This document shows positions 40,560 through 49,119 of a stretch of DNA of 52,005 nucleotides, piece after piece. The stretch is from Lentisphaeria bacterium (GTDB taxonomy: Bacteria > Verrucomicrobiota > Lentisphaeria > Victivallales > UBA1829): contig JAFTIQ010000014.1 in assembly GCA_017456805.1 (NCBI GenBank), positions 1 to 52,005 on the forward strand. The letters run 5' to 3'. The translations under genes were made by a program, and so were the position numbers. Below the pieces are notes generated by a model that did not search any database, was not told the DNA's origin, and saw nothing but the letters and a program-made list of their open reading frames with translations. Within the stretch, counting starts at the first letter, position 1; each line of letters begins with the position of its first letter.

Positions 40560-41692
40560 CCTGAGCTTTCTCTCATCTCATTTTCAAAAATGGATGTCTC
40601 ATAAATTCTCAGAGTGATTTCCTGATAATGGAGCTTTGCCATCAGGAACACAATGAAGATGAAGCAGATGAAAAACAGCGCGACTGAGAGGAAGAGCTGC
40701 ATCTGTTTCCGTTTCATGTAAAGAAGCAGCCGGGTGAAAATCCCTGCATTTTCAGCGATTGTCGGATACCCTTTTGAGAATGCATCCACATCGTTTGAGA
40801 GTTCGATTACAGATTTATAGCGCTTGGATGGTGCGCGGTTCATGGCTTTAAAAACGATGAATTGCAGCACTTGCGGGATCGCTCTTCCGCTGGATCCCTG
40901 CTGCCGCAAGGGAAGAATCTTTCCTTCTGCCGCATTCTGAATGATTTCATCTTTATTTTTCCCGCCGACAGGGGCATGGAAGGTGAGCATTGCATAGAGG
41001 ATTGCTCCCAGAGAATAAATATCACATTTCGGGCCGCGGTGACTGTTCAGTCCCAAAGCCTGTTCTGGAGACATATATTCCGGGGTTCCCTTGATCATTC
41101 CGTTCATCGTTTTATTGGATGGACGGGGGAATTTCTGGGTTTTTTCCGGGAAACTTTTTGGGGGTTCCTGATTGAATTCCATTGCAAGCCCCCAGTCAAG
41201 AATCATAACCTCTCCATATTCCCCGATCTGGATATTTTCAGGTTTCAAATCAAGGTGGCAGATGTTTTTGGAATGAGCAAATTCAACGGCTTTGCAGATC
41301 TTCTGAAAAATATCCAGCAGGACGTCCAAGGGGTATTTTTTCAGGGTTTCTGCATCCTGTTCCCTCATTTTTTTCAGGAGCTTTGCCAGAGTCAGCCCGG
41401 AGGCAAGCTTCATGACAAAATACGGTTTCCCATCGGAGGTCGTACCGACTTCATGGACCGGGATGATATTGGGATGTTCCAGCCTTGCAGTCAATCGCGC
41501 TTCTTCCAGAAATTTCCGGTAATCGTCCGGGGTATCCTGATTTGGAATTGCAATTGCCACACGCCGCCGGCTCTCTTTATCCGTGCAGACAAGAACTTCT
41601 TTCATTCCGCCGACCCCGAGGATGCAGCCGGAAAGATATTTTTCAGGCAGGCCGTAATTCTGTTGTTTCTCTGTCAGATCCGTTTCTGTCAT
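40553..41692 (-). CDS. Hanks-type Ser/Thr kinase, GGMK variant lacking the VAIK lysine
   Basis: A 379-residue membrane kinase. The glycine loop reads GVGGMKEVLV with Lys31 at the position of the third glycine, while the VAIK strand is VAIA (Ala48 in place of lysine). The helix C glutamate is Glu63 or Glu64 (FLEEARLTARLEHPNIIPVHE). The catalytic loop is HLDLKPEN (His146, Asp148, Asn153; non-RD), the metal motif DWG (Asp166-Gly168), and the APE region GTPEYMSPEQA. One membrane span lies near 332-351, followed by a 28-residue tail with no sensor domain. The lysine shift matches eukaryotic WNK kinases, so activity is plausible despite the missing VAIK lysine. The start overlaps the lnt stop by 4 bases, coupling it to envelope lipoprotein acylation. 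Confidence 0.92.
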   Translation of the reverse strand: MTETDLTEKQQNYGLPEKYLSGCILGVGGMKEVLVCTDKESRRRVAIAIPNQDTPDDYRKFLEEARLTARLEHPNIIPVHEVGTTSDGKPYFVMKLASGLTLAKLLKKMREQDAETLKKYPLDVLLDIFQKICKAVEFAHSKNICHLDLKPENIQIGEYGEVMILDWGLAMEFNQEPPKSFPEKTQKFPRPSNKTMNGMIKGTPEYMSPEQALGLNSHRGPKCDIYSLGAILYAMLTFHAPVGGKNKDEIIQNAAEGKILPLRQQGSSGRAIPQVLQFIVFKAMNRAPSKRYKSVIELSNDVDAFSKGYPTIAENAGIFTRLLLYMKRKQMQLFLSVALFFICFIFIVFLMAKLHYQEITLRIYETSIFENEMRESSGY

Positions 41693-43413
41693 TTTTGATT
41701 TCCTTGTGCCAATCGGAACATGTTCCAGTTGATAAACGCAAATGTCGCTGCGAGAAAACCCAGAAAACCGAAGAGAATCACGCTGACATTACCGTATTTT
41801 GCATAGAAGGTCAATTTATGATTTTCAGGAATTCTGACGGTAAAGATTTTTGCTGTTCTGCCCCGGTCATGCAGTCCGGGCAGAGCAGTCTGCTGAATGA
41901 TCCCGGTCGGAGCAATCCACAGAGAATGACTGGAATTTCCGCTGCGGAGGATGGGCAATCTGTTTTCAACTGCCCGGAAGAGAGCATTGGCAAAATGCTG
42001 TTCCGGTTCATTGCTTGTGGGATACCAGGCATCATTGGAGATGATCAGGATCAGATTTGCACCATTCAGAACATGACCGCGCGACACATAAGGGAAGGCG
42101 CTTTCATAGCAAATGGAGATTCCCGCGCGGACTCCAGGCGCAATCCCAATGGGGTTATACCGTTTGCCCGGAGCAAGATTTCTGCCCATTCCTACGATCT
42201 GGTTTAATATAGGATATTTTTCGCCGTAAGGAACATATTCGCCGAAAGGAACCAGATGGATCTTGGAAAATTTATCCGCAGCACTTCCGCCTGACTTCGT
42301 CAGAAACAGCGCACTGTTTGTCAGATCAAAACCGTCTGAAGAGGCTGGATTCAATTCAAAATCAAGGCTCCCGATCAGAAACGGGATATTGTACTGATCG
42401 ATCAGTGCGCCCAGCTTCCAACGGTATACTCCGGCAAAATCTCCGCCGCCCCGATAGGGAACCGGAACCGCTGTCTCAGGCCAGATGATCACAGAAAGCG
42501 GAACCTGTTTTTTTGCCGGAGAATCCAGCGCAACAGCGACTGTATTGAATTCTTCCTGAAGCAGTTTTTGGGAAAGGGAAAGGCAGACATTCAGAGCTTC
42601 TTCACTTTCGCCTTTCACCGGAACCCGCCGCTGAGTCAAGTCGCATTGAACAACTCCCGCCCGGAATGGAAATGTCTCAACTCTTTCTGCCCGTTTCAGC
42701 AGCTGGAACCCGCAGAAGACCGCAAAGCCAAGGATCAGAAGAGCTGTCACCAGCGGCCAGAACCGTTTCCCATGAATGATCCCGGAAATCTGCTGAAGCG
42801 ACATCGCTAATGCCATATTCAGCAGGATGATACAAAAACTGACGCCATACATTCCGGTATATTCGCAAATCTGGATCAGCGGAATATTGCACCACTGGCT
42901 CGCCGCAAGGAGATTCCAGGGAAGTCCCGTGAAAATCCAGGAACGGATCCACTCAAGCACACACCAGATCCCCGCACTGCCAAGAAGGAAGAGAATTCCC
43001 ATGATACCTTTTGCAAATGGTTTGACCTCAGCACATTTTGCAGCACCTTCCAGGCGGTGCTCCACGGAATATTCCAGATTTTTCCGGAGCCATGCAGAAA
43101 TCCAGCCCCAGAGCCCTGTGAAAATCGCAAGGGTAAACGCCATCGCAACAGGAAGAAAAACTTCGATTTCCCGCAGCCAGAAAAATACGGTAAAGTTCCA
43201 GAACCAGCTCCATACGAACGCTTTCCGGAATGCAGAACCCGGATTCGAAGTGAGAACGGCAAGACAAACCGGGATCAAGCCGATCCATGCAAGCATATTC
43301 CAATCGATCCCCGGAAATGCCAGCGTAAAGCCCGCTCCGCAGAGCGCAAGAAGAAGATATTCAACAGTGATTCCAATTCCGCTCAGGCGGAACATGCGGA
43401 TTTTATTCATCAT
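41689..43413 (-). CDS. lnt: Apolipoprotein N-acyltransferase
   Basis: A 574-residue inner membrane enzyme transferring the third acyl chain to lipoproteins. About six to seven N-terminal spans precede a nitrilase-fold domain with the triad Glu in IIWPETAVP, Lys in SKIHLVPFGEYVPY and Cys in ISICYES. A C-terminal span (VSVILFGFLGFLAATFAF) closes the protein. Presence of Lnt fits a diderm envelope. It overlaps holB and the kinase by 4 bases each. Confidence 0.95.
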   Translation of the reverse strand: MMNKIRMFRLSGIGITVEYLLLALCGAGFTLAFPGIDWNMLAWIGLIPVCLAVLTSNPGSAFRKAFVWSWFWNFTVFFWLREIEVFLPVAMAFTLAIFTGLWGWISAWLRKNLEYSVEHRLEGAAKCAEVKPFAKGIMGILFLLGSAGIWCVLEWIRSWIFTGLPWNLLAASQWCNIPLIQICEYTGMYGVSFCIILLNMALAMSLQQISGIIHGKRFWPLVTALLILGFAVFCGFQLLKRAERVETFPFRAGVVQCDLTQRRVPVKGESEEALNVCLSLSQKLLQEEFNTVAVALDSPAKKQVPLSVIIWPETAVPVPYRGGGDFAGVYRWKLGALIDQYNIPFLIGSLDFELNPASSDGFDLTNSALFLTKSGGSAADKFSKIHLVPFGEYVPYGEKYPILNQIVGMGRNLAPGKRYNPIGIAPGVRAGISICYESAFPYVSRGHVLNGANLILIISNDAWYPTSNEPEQHFANALFRAVENRLPILRSGNSSHSLWIAPTGIIQQTALPGLHDRGRTAKIFTVRIPENHKLTFYAKYGNVSVILFGFLGFLAATFAFINWNMFRLAQGNQK

Positions 43414-44474
43414 TGAAACACCGCCTTCAGGCAGAAGGTTCTGATTGCCAGATCATCATTGGCATTTGTCCGCATGGCTCTGAGCAGATCTTCTGCAAGA
43501 CCCAGAATGTGATAAAGATATTCCATATCGCATCTGTCAAGCTGTTCGATGGGGAAGGGCGGGGCAAAGAGTTCTCTGTTCGGAAGCAGCTCTGCTGTAA
43601 CGCCTTCCCGGTAAAGGATCGCCTGTGCAAAAAATGTATGCAGACAGCTGAGGAACTCATCCCTGAGCCGCAGATATTCGCAGCTGATCTCTCCATTGAC
43701 CCGTTTTTCCAGCAGTTTTTTGCCGGTGGAATCAAGATTTTCACTGGCATCCAGTTTCGGTTTCCACTTTTCATTGACTGTTTTTTCTGCAGAATCCGAA
43801 AGAGCATTGGCAATTCCAAGCAATTCTGCTGCCGCATTGCCGGCGGAAGAAAGATCATTCCGCGGACCGAATAACAGAGCACTCAGGATCCCGGGAAGTT
43901 TTTCCACTCCGGGAAAACGGTAAACGCATGCGCTGTCAGTCAACCGGAGAATCTGACATCTGGATCTTGTGGTGGGCAGGAGAAGAGAGGGATTTCCGCT
44001 GGTCAGGACAAATGCGCACTTTTCCGGCGGTTCCTCCAACGTTTTCAGAAAAGCATTCTGAGCCTGCTCGGTCAGACACTCTGCTTCGTGCACGATCCCG
44101 AATTTCCACCCGCACTCCGTCATGCTGCTGAGATGAAACAACCCTTCGAACCAGCGCATGGTATCAGGATCATTTTCATCTTCTCCGATCTGGATTTTTC
44201 TTGCTTTTGAGATGGGCGCAAGGGAAAACATATCCGGGAATGTTCCATCCAGGATCCGTTTGCAGGATGGGCATTTTCCGCAAGGGGAAAAATCATTTTC
44301 CGGGGTTTCGCATGACATCAGAGCGAAGATCAGAAGGGGAAATTTGATTCTCCATTCCGGATTTGAGGTGCAGACAAGATAGGCATGAGACATCCGTCCG
44401 CAAGCCTTTGCGTTGCGGAGCGTTTCCATGACCAGCGGGGAGTTTTTTTCAAATAATGCCCAATCCGAATTCAT
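43410..44474 (-). CDS. holB: DNA polymerase III delta' subunit
   Basis: A 354-residue clamp-loader subunit. The N-terminal part has AYLVCTSN in place of a full Walker A, the zinc motif CGKCPSCKR, and the sensor/ATPase-like stretch ECLTEQAQNAFLKTLEEPPEKCAFVLTS...LLPTTRSRCQILR characteristic of HolB/DnaX. The ATG at 44474 is preferred over a GTG three bases earlier because AAGG lies nine bases upstream. It overlaps the end of tmk by 26 bases and the start of lnt by 4 bases, the common tmk-holB order. Confidence 0.9.
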   Translation of the reverse strand: MNSDWALFEKNSPLVMETLRNAKACGRMSHAYLVCTSNPEWRIKFPLLIFALMSCETPENDFSPCGKCPSCKRILDGTFPDMFSLAPISKARKIQIGEDENDPDTMRWFEGLFHLSSMTECGWKFGIVHEAECLTEQAQNAFLKTLEEPPEKCAFVLTSGNPSLLLPTTRSRCQILRLTDSACVYRFPGVEKLPGILSALLFGPRNDLSSAGNAAAELLGIANALSDSAEKTVNEKWKPKLDASENLDSTGKKLLEKRVNGEISCEYLRLRDEFLSCLHTFFAQAILYREGVTAELLPNRELFAPPFPIEQLDRCDMEYLYHILGLAEDLLRAMRTNANDDLAIRTFCLKAVFQ

Positions 44475-45102
44475 CACTGACAGCCTTTTTGATATCTGCT
44501 GAAATTTCTTCTATTGTACCTGCGGCGGAGAGAATTCTGAACCGTTCCGGAAAACATTTTGCCCGTTCCAGGAAGGAATCCCGGATCGCTTTATGAAATG
44601 CCATTCCTTCCGAATCAAAACGGTCATTTTCATCAATGGTTCCGCCGTTTCTTCCACATGCTCTGCGGACTCCCAGCTCCGGTTCGATATCCAGAAGAAG
44701 AGTCAAATCCGGTTCAATGGTCCGGCAGGCAAACTGATTGATCCGTTCCACAGTCTCCAGAGGAAGCCCGCGGACATATCCCTGATATACCGTTGTGGAG
44801 TCAAAAAAACGATCACAGATCACCCATTTTCCTTCAGCCAGAGCGGGTTTCACTGCATATTCACACATTTGGGAATGGCAGGCTCCGAACAGGAGCAGTT
44901 CTGTTTCCGGAAGCAGATCTTCCCCCGGAGTTTTGGTTTTGAGAATTGTCCGGAGCTGTTCAGCCACAGCGGTTCCGCCGGGAGACCGGAGCAGAAGAAC
45001 GGGAATGCCCGCTTGCTCCAGCGTTTTGGCAAGAAGGGCAGCCTGAGTCGTTTTCCCGGTGCCTTCTCCGCCTTCCAATGTTATAAATTTACCTTGCTGC
45101 AT
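44449..45102 (-). CDS. tmk: Thymidylate kinase
   Basis: A 217-residue enzyme phosphorylating dTMP. The P-loop is LEGGEGTGKTTQ near residues 8-19, the DRF motif is CDRFFDSTTVYQGYVRG, and the lid region is GRNGGTIDENDRFDSE. The ATG at 45102 has GAGGA close upstream; a methionine farther upstream is not needed to complete the fold. It is the first gene of tmk-holB-lnt-kinase. Confidence 0.95.
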   Translation of the reverse strand: MQQGKFITLEGGEGTGKTTQAALLAKTLEQAGIPVLLLRSPGGTAVAEQLRTILKTKTPGEDLLPETELLLFGACHSQMCEYAVKPALAEGKWVICDRFFDSTTVYQGYVRGLPLETVERINQFACRTIEPDLTLLLDIEPELGVRRACGRNGGTIDENDRFDSEGMAFHKAIRDSFLERAKCFPERFRILSAAGTIEEISADIKKAVSDEFGLGII

Positions 45103-45188
45103 AAAATCCTCAATCTGTTTCCCGGAATATAGCACAGTTTTTTCCGGAATTCAATTCCTGCCCGAAAAAAAACTGCGATTCCTCCGGA

Positions 45189-47378
45189 TTATTTTGCCGG
45201 TTTCGGAGTGAAACGGATCACCCGGGGTTCAAAGGGGGTGAATGTCATCATGGCAGATCCGGTTCCGGGCAATTTGATATTCCCGCGGATTTCTGCGGGG
45301 GTCGTATTCAGAATAACAGTCAGATACTCTCCGTTGGGCCCTTTTACGGTTTTGCCGATCAGGTTTTCCGGAAGCGTCAGTTCCACTTCTTTCCATGTTT
45401 TGAAATCCTGATAGAAAGATTCGACTTCCCGGGAAAGCATGGAGAGCATAGACCAGAAGCGGGTTCTCTGTTCCGGCATTCCGCCATGTCCCATGTGAAT
45501 GATGTTTCCGGATCCGCCTTTAAGAATGGTATAATAAATGCCGGCACGGATCTCTTCTGCTGTTCTGTTTTCCGGAGCGGGAATCGTTCCGCCCAGCCAT
45601 GGAATCAGCGGCTTTTCCCCGGCAAGTTCCCGGACATGATCAAAATCTGTTCCGAAATTCCGGATCATATTGGACTGGTGATAGCTGGAATTCCAGCAGG
45701 CATATTCCAGAACATCGCAGCTTTCAACATATTCTTCTGCTTCCAGAATGTTATCCACATGAATGGAAAAGACTGCCTCCGGCAGCTCTTTTTTTGCCAT
45801 TTTGTAAATTTCGCGGTAGAACTCACAGCCATTGGGGGAAACTTGCAAATCTCCTGCACTGTCATACGTCAGAACCGGAAGCGTCGCTTCATAGCAAAGA
45901 AGATTCCAGGTGAGTTTCTTCTGTTTTTTGAGCCCCTGAAGATAATTTGCCACAAGATTTTCCCAGTTTTTATGGAATGCATATCCGGTGACAGGTTTTC
46001 TGACGAGGCGTTTTCCCGGGAAGCCGCGATGGGGAAGTGCATTTTTTCTGCCGCCTTTTCCGTAATTCAATGTAAAATCAGGCTGCTGCGGATAGAATGT
46101 GTTGGGCGTTCCGCTGATTCCCAGCAGGAAAAACGGTTTTCCATCCAGCAGAAGATCATTCCCTTTGACAGAGAGTTTTCCGTTTTCCGGAAGTTCCGGA
46201 ACTGCCTGAGGAGTTTCCGGTGCAATGAAAAAGACTCTGGAGGACCAGTTCCCTTCCGTATGGTATTCCAGAACGTAACGCCCCGGTTCCAGATCTTTCA
46301 AAGAAACATTTGTCTTTTGGGAAACAGCCTTGATTTCACGGAAGATTTTCTGATCATTTTTAATGATGATTTTTCCGGGGAAGACTGCAGCAGAACAGAT
46401 GAGCTCACTTTCTTTGGAATATTCCATTTTGTCAAGCTGCAGGAACGGTGTTTGATAAACCTTTACATTTCCGCTGAATTTCTGAATAGGGATCCGGTAG
46501 GGTCCGAGCAGATAGATCGAAACATCTTTTGTATCTTTCAGGGGGATAAATCCCTTATTCAGATTGATCGTGAAGCGTTGTTCTTTGTCTGAAGTGATTT
46601 TCTTTGAGTCGATCAATTTTCCATCATCGAAAATCTGAAGATAGGCATGAGTTTTTCCGGTTTTTACAAATTCCAGATCCAGCGTTTGCTGTTCTGTTGT
46701 TCTGCACCGGAAAATTCTCAAGTGGTCGGAGGGTTCTTTTCCGGAGAAATGAAGCTGACCCATGGTTGGGATGTAATGGTAATTGGTCGCGCCTGTCCAG
46801 CTGGTATGTTCGGGAGAACTGCCTTTTTTACTGATCGTACGGCAGAAGTTGACGTTCCAGAGAGATTCGGTTTTTCCGTCGGCTTCCATGAGAGAAATCG
46901 GGACTTCAATGACGGCTCTCCAGTGATCTTTTTTGATTTCTGTTTTGCAGATGACTTCCGGATTCCAGGCAGTATCGTGTTTTATGGCATGATAGATCGA
47001 ACCGGCGGGGTTGAGTGCAATGTGATAATGTTTTGCGCCGTTCTTCATTCCCTGAGGGGCGAGAAAGAGTTCCACATGCTCCCCGCCGAAAAGCGTCATG
47101 TCATCATCTTTTTTCTTTTCAGACCAGCGGAGCTGTTCGGGATTTCCATAGCAGACGAATTCAAAGATGACAGATTTTTCTGTTTTCTGCACAAAGACTT
47201 CCGTTGTTTCTGCAGCCCAGTTTCCATTGAGTGCGGTAAACCCTCCGGCGGGCAGAGATTTACCGGATTCTGCAGGCAGTATGATTTCTTTTCCGGGAAC
47301 TCCGACGGGAGAGTGACTGCATCCTGAAAACAGAGTGATAACTGTTGCGATCGCAAGCGGTAAATATATTGTTTTCAT
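45189..47378 (-). CDS. Lipoprotein with CBM9-like domain and glycosidase-like C-terminal domain
   Basis: A 729-residue lipoprotein: signal peptide with lipobox LFSGC (Cys20). Residues about 30-230 resemble the CBM9/DOMON-type carbohydrate module (WAAETTEVFV, LFGGEHVELFLAPQG, YHIALNPAGSIYHA, WRAVIEVPISLME). Residues about 400-729 begin GNDLLLDGKPFFLLGISGT, as in (beta/alpha)8 glycosidases, and end with a beta-rich tail. The GH family and catalytic residues were not recognised. It would sit on the outer envelope and bind or cut plant or host glycans. GAGGA lies eight bases before the ATG; it follows thiamine pyrophosphokinase by 25 bases. Confidence 0.82.
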   Translation of the reverse strand: MKTIYLPLAIATVITLFSGCSHSPVGVPGKEIILPAESGKSLPAGGFTALNGNWAAETTEVFVQKTEKSVIFEFVCYGNPEQLRWSEKKKDDDMTLFGGEHVELFLAPQGMKNGAKHYHIALNPAGSIYHAIKHDTAWNPEVICKTEIKKDHWRAVIEVPISLMEADGKTESLWNVNFCRTISKKGSSPEHTSWTGATNYHYIPTMGQLHFSGKEPSDHLRIFRCRTTEQQTLDLEFVKTGKTHAYLQIFDDGKLIDSKKITSDKEQRFTINLNKGFIPLKDTKDVSIYLLGPYRIPIQKFSGNVKVYQTPFLQLDKMEYSKESELICSAAVFPGKIIIKNDQKIFREIKAVSQKTNVSLKDLEPGRYVLEYHTEGNWSSRVFFIAPETPQAVPELPENGKLSVKGNDLLLDGKPFFLLGISGTPNTFYPQQPDFTLNYGKGGRKNALPHRGFPGKRLVRKPVTGYAFHKNWENLVANYLQGLKKQKKLTWNLLCYEATLPVLTYDSAGDLQVSPNGCEFYREIYKMAKKELPEAVFSIHVDNILEAEEYVESCDVLEYACWNSSYHQSNMIRNFGTDFDHVRELAGEKPLIPWLGGTIPAPENRTAEEIRAGIYYTILKGGSGNIIHMGHGGMPEQRTRFWSMLSMLSREVESFYQDFKTWKEVELTLPENLIGKTVKGPNGEYLTVILNTTPAEIRGNIKLPGTGSAMMTFTPFEPRVIRFTPKPAK

Positions 47379-47402
47379 AAAAAGTTCCTCATAGGTTCAG
47401 TT

Positions 47403-48038
47403 TTAATGTTTCAAGTGCTCCTGGAAGATCAGCAGCTGGGTTCCTTCGGGGAACTCCAACCGGTAGTGATCGGAAAGGGCTTCATTCAAGGTTGCCTGCC
47501 ACCAGCGGTTCAACTTCAATTTATTCATGGGATATTTCAATCCGGAAGAGGAGACTTCCGTTCCGGTCTGCAGCGCAATAATGGAGATCTGCTGTCCGGG
47601 TTCAGTTGAAAATTCACCGGATTCCCGGGCAATGAAAAAGATCCCGTAATTGGTAACAAATTTCAATCCGGGGATCCGTTCAGAATAATCCGCAAGAAGC
47701 GAGAGATTGCCCAGGGTATGATCCTCCCGTTTTCCGGTTGCTCCGAGAATGACAATGTTATCCCACCCCTGATTGCAGCAGTAAGTAAAAGCTTTGGTTA
47801 AATCATTTGTTTCCTGTTCGCTGACATGGACGAGTCGATCGGAAAAACGTTCTTTATATTTCCGCGGGAGACTGTCCAGATCTCCAATGATAACGGTCGG
47901 CTCCAAGCCGGAATCAGCCAGAGATGCCGCTGAGCCATCGCAGCAAATGATCCGAGCCGCATTCCGCAGAATGGAAACCGGCTGTTCAGAACGGGGAAAA
48001 TCCCCGTCGGCTAAAATGACGGTCAATTCGTTTTGCAT
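47403..48038 (-). CDS. Thiamine pyrophosphokinase
   Basis: A 211-residue enzyme transferring pyrophosphate from ATP to thiamine. The catalytic-domain signature CDGSAASLADSGLEPTVIIGDLDS, then QETNDLTKA and LGATGKREDHTLGNL are diagnostic of the TPK/ThiN family. The C-terminal half forms the thiamine-binding sandwich. Its start overlaps the PnuC-like transporter by 16 bases, so uptake and phosphorylation are likely coupled. Confidence 0.92.
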   Translation of the reverse strand: MQNELTVILADGDFPRSEQPVSILRNAARIICCDGSAASLADSGLEPTVIIGDLDSLPRKYKERFSDRLVHVSEQETNDLTKAFTYCCNQGWDNIVILGATGKREDHTLGNLSLLADYSERIPGLKFVTNYGIFFIARESGEFSTEPGQQISIIALQTGTEVSSSGLKYPMNKLKLNRWWQATLNEALSDHYRLEFPEGTQLLIFQEHLKH

Positions 48039-48721
48039 TTTTTGATATCCTTATACCATTGGAAATAGAAGATGATCCCGTTTGCCAATGCAACCAGCCA
48101 CATGGAAAGCAAGGCAACCGATTCCCCATCGATTTGGAACACACGGAACCACATCCATACCGAGAGTATATTTACAATTGTCCAGAGAATCCATTGATCT
48201 GCACAGCGCAGAACAGTCAGAACCATCGCTGTGACCGATAACACTGTTGTAGCACTGTCAAGCACCGGCTGAGAATCTCCCATTGTATACAGAATGAAAG
48301 CATAAATGGCGATCCCGGTCAGCGAGAGCATATAGCAAATGATCTTTCCGGTCAATCCGAGTGTTGTTTTTCTGATGATCTGATTTTCCGAAAGATTTTT
48401 CCCCCAGCAGAAAATCCCTACAAACATCATAGGGAAGTACCAGCCCCAGTTGAGCATGACTTCTCCATAGAGTCTTTCTTTATAAGAGAGCCATCCGTAA
48501 AGCAGAGAGTTGATGATCCCGAAGAAATAGCAGCTGATTTTTCCTTTTCCCGCAAGCAGAGTATAGAGGATCCCTGTCACTGCTGCAGCTATCCCGGAAA
48601 AACTGTCATTCAGAATCACTGCGGCAATGATCGTTGCTGCCACACAAAAGGAAAACCAGATGACTTCTGCCGTTTTCCAGCCGGAACATTCCCCGGCGAT
48701 CCATTCTCTGAACTTGTTCAT
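48023..48721 (-). CDS. PnuC-family transporter, probably thiamine-specific (PnuT)
   Basis: A 232-residue membrane protein with about seven spans and the PnuC pattern: GYWLSY-like GWLSYKERLYGEV, WYFPMMFVGIFCW, and WTIVNILSVWMWF. PnuC transporters carry vitamins by facilitated diffusion and trap them by phosphorylation: nicotinamide riboside for PnuC, thiamine for PnuT. The overlap with thiamine pyrophosphokinase supports PnuT. The ATG at 48721 is chosen, although AGGAAGG sits about 14 bases upstream; a TTG at 48757 is possible. No TPP riboswitch was recognised upstream. Confidence 0.85.
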   Translation of the reverse strand: MNKFREWIAGECSGWKTAEVIWFSFCVAATIIAAVILNDSFSGIAAAVTGILYTLLAGKGKISCYFFGIINSLLYGWLSYKERLYGEVMLNWGWYFPMMFVGIFCWGKNLSENQIIRKTTLGLTGKIICYMLSLTGIAIYAFILYTMGDSQPVLDSATTVLSVTAMVLTVLRCADQWILWTIVNILSVWMWFRVFQIDGESVALLSMWLVALANGIIFYFQWYKDIKKCKTN

Positions 48722-48919
48722 TGCTCTTTTTAATCCTTCCTGCTGATAAGATTTCAAATAATATAGCGCACTTTAACAGAAATGAAAGAGCTTTTTTGAT
48801 TTTTTTGAAATTTTCTTGAAAAAATAATACATGCAGAAACAGACTGGACGAAAGAAGTCCACTCTCCCGTGCTATATTCCTCATCAGATCTGAAAACAGT
48901 CTGATGAAAGGAGGCTTTT

Positions 48920-49117
48920 ATGTTCAGATTTCTTTTCACTCTTGCTTTGCTGGCAGATTTGATGAAGGTTTTTAAAACCATTGAGGGTATGAAGAACCGC
49001 GGGAACAGAAGTTTGACGAATGATGAACGGGATGTCCGGGCGGTCGGCTGCGGCTGTCTGTTCGTGATCGGGATTGTTGTTTTTTTTGCTCTGCTCACCA
49101 AAGCCTTTGAGAATTGA
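48920..49117 (+). CDS. Small membrane protein (65 aa)
   Basis: A 65-residue protein: an N-terminal hydrophobic segment MFRFLFTLALLADLM, a charged middle (NRGNRSLTNDERDVRA) and a C-terminal span GCGCLFVIGIVVFFALL. The strong AAAGGAGG ribosome site (48907-48914) lies after a seven-pair hairpin CATCAGA/TCTGATG (48882-48888 with 48900-48906). A TATATT -10-like box is at 48873-48878. No family was recognised. It ends two bases from the convergent GH78 stop. Confidence 0.72.
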   Translation: MFRFLFTLALLADLMKVFKTIEGMKNRGNRSLTNDERDVRAVGCGCLFVIGIVVFFALLTKAFEN

Positions 49118-49119
49118 AA

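Noticed and set aside
40553..41692. Calling the kinase a dead pseudokinase because VAIK is VAIA
   Set aside because: The catalytic loop, metal-binding DWG and APE region are intact, and a lysine is present at the WNK position of the glycine loop.
48750..48900. TPP riboswitch ahead of the PnuC/TPK pair
   Set aside because: I looked for the conserved CTGAGA and ACCTGATCTGGATAATGCCAGCG elements on the minus strand and found neither.
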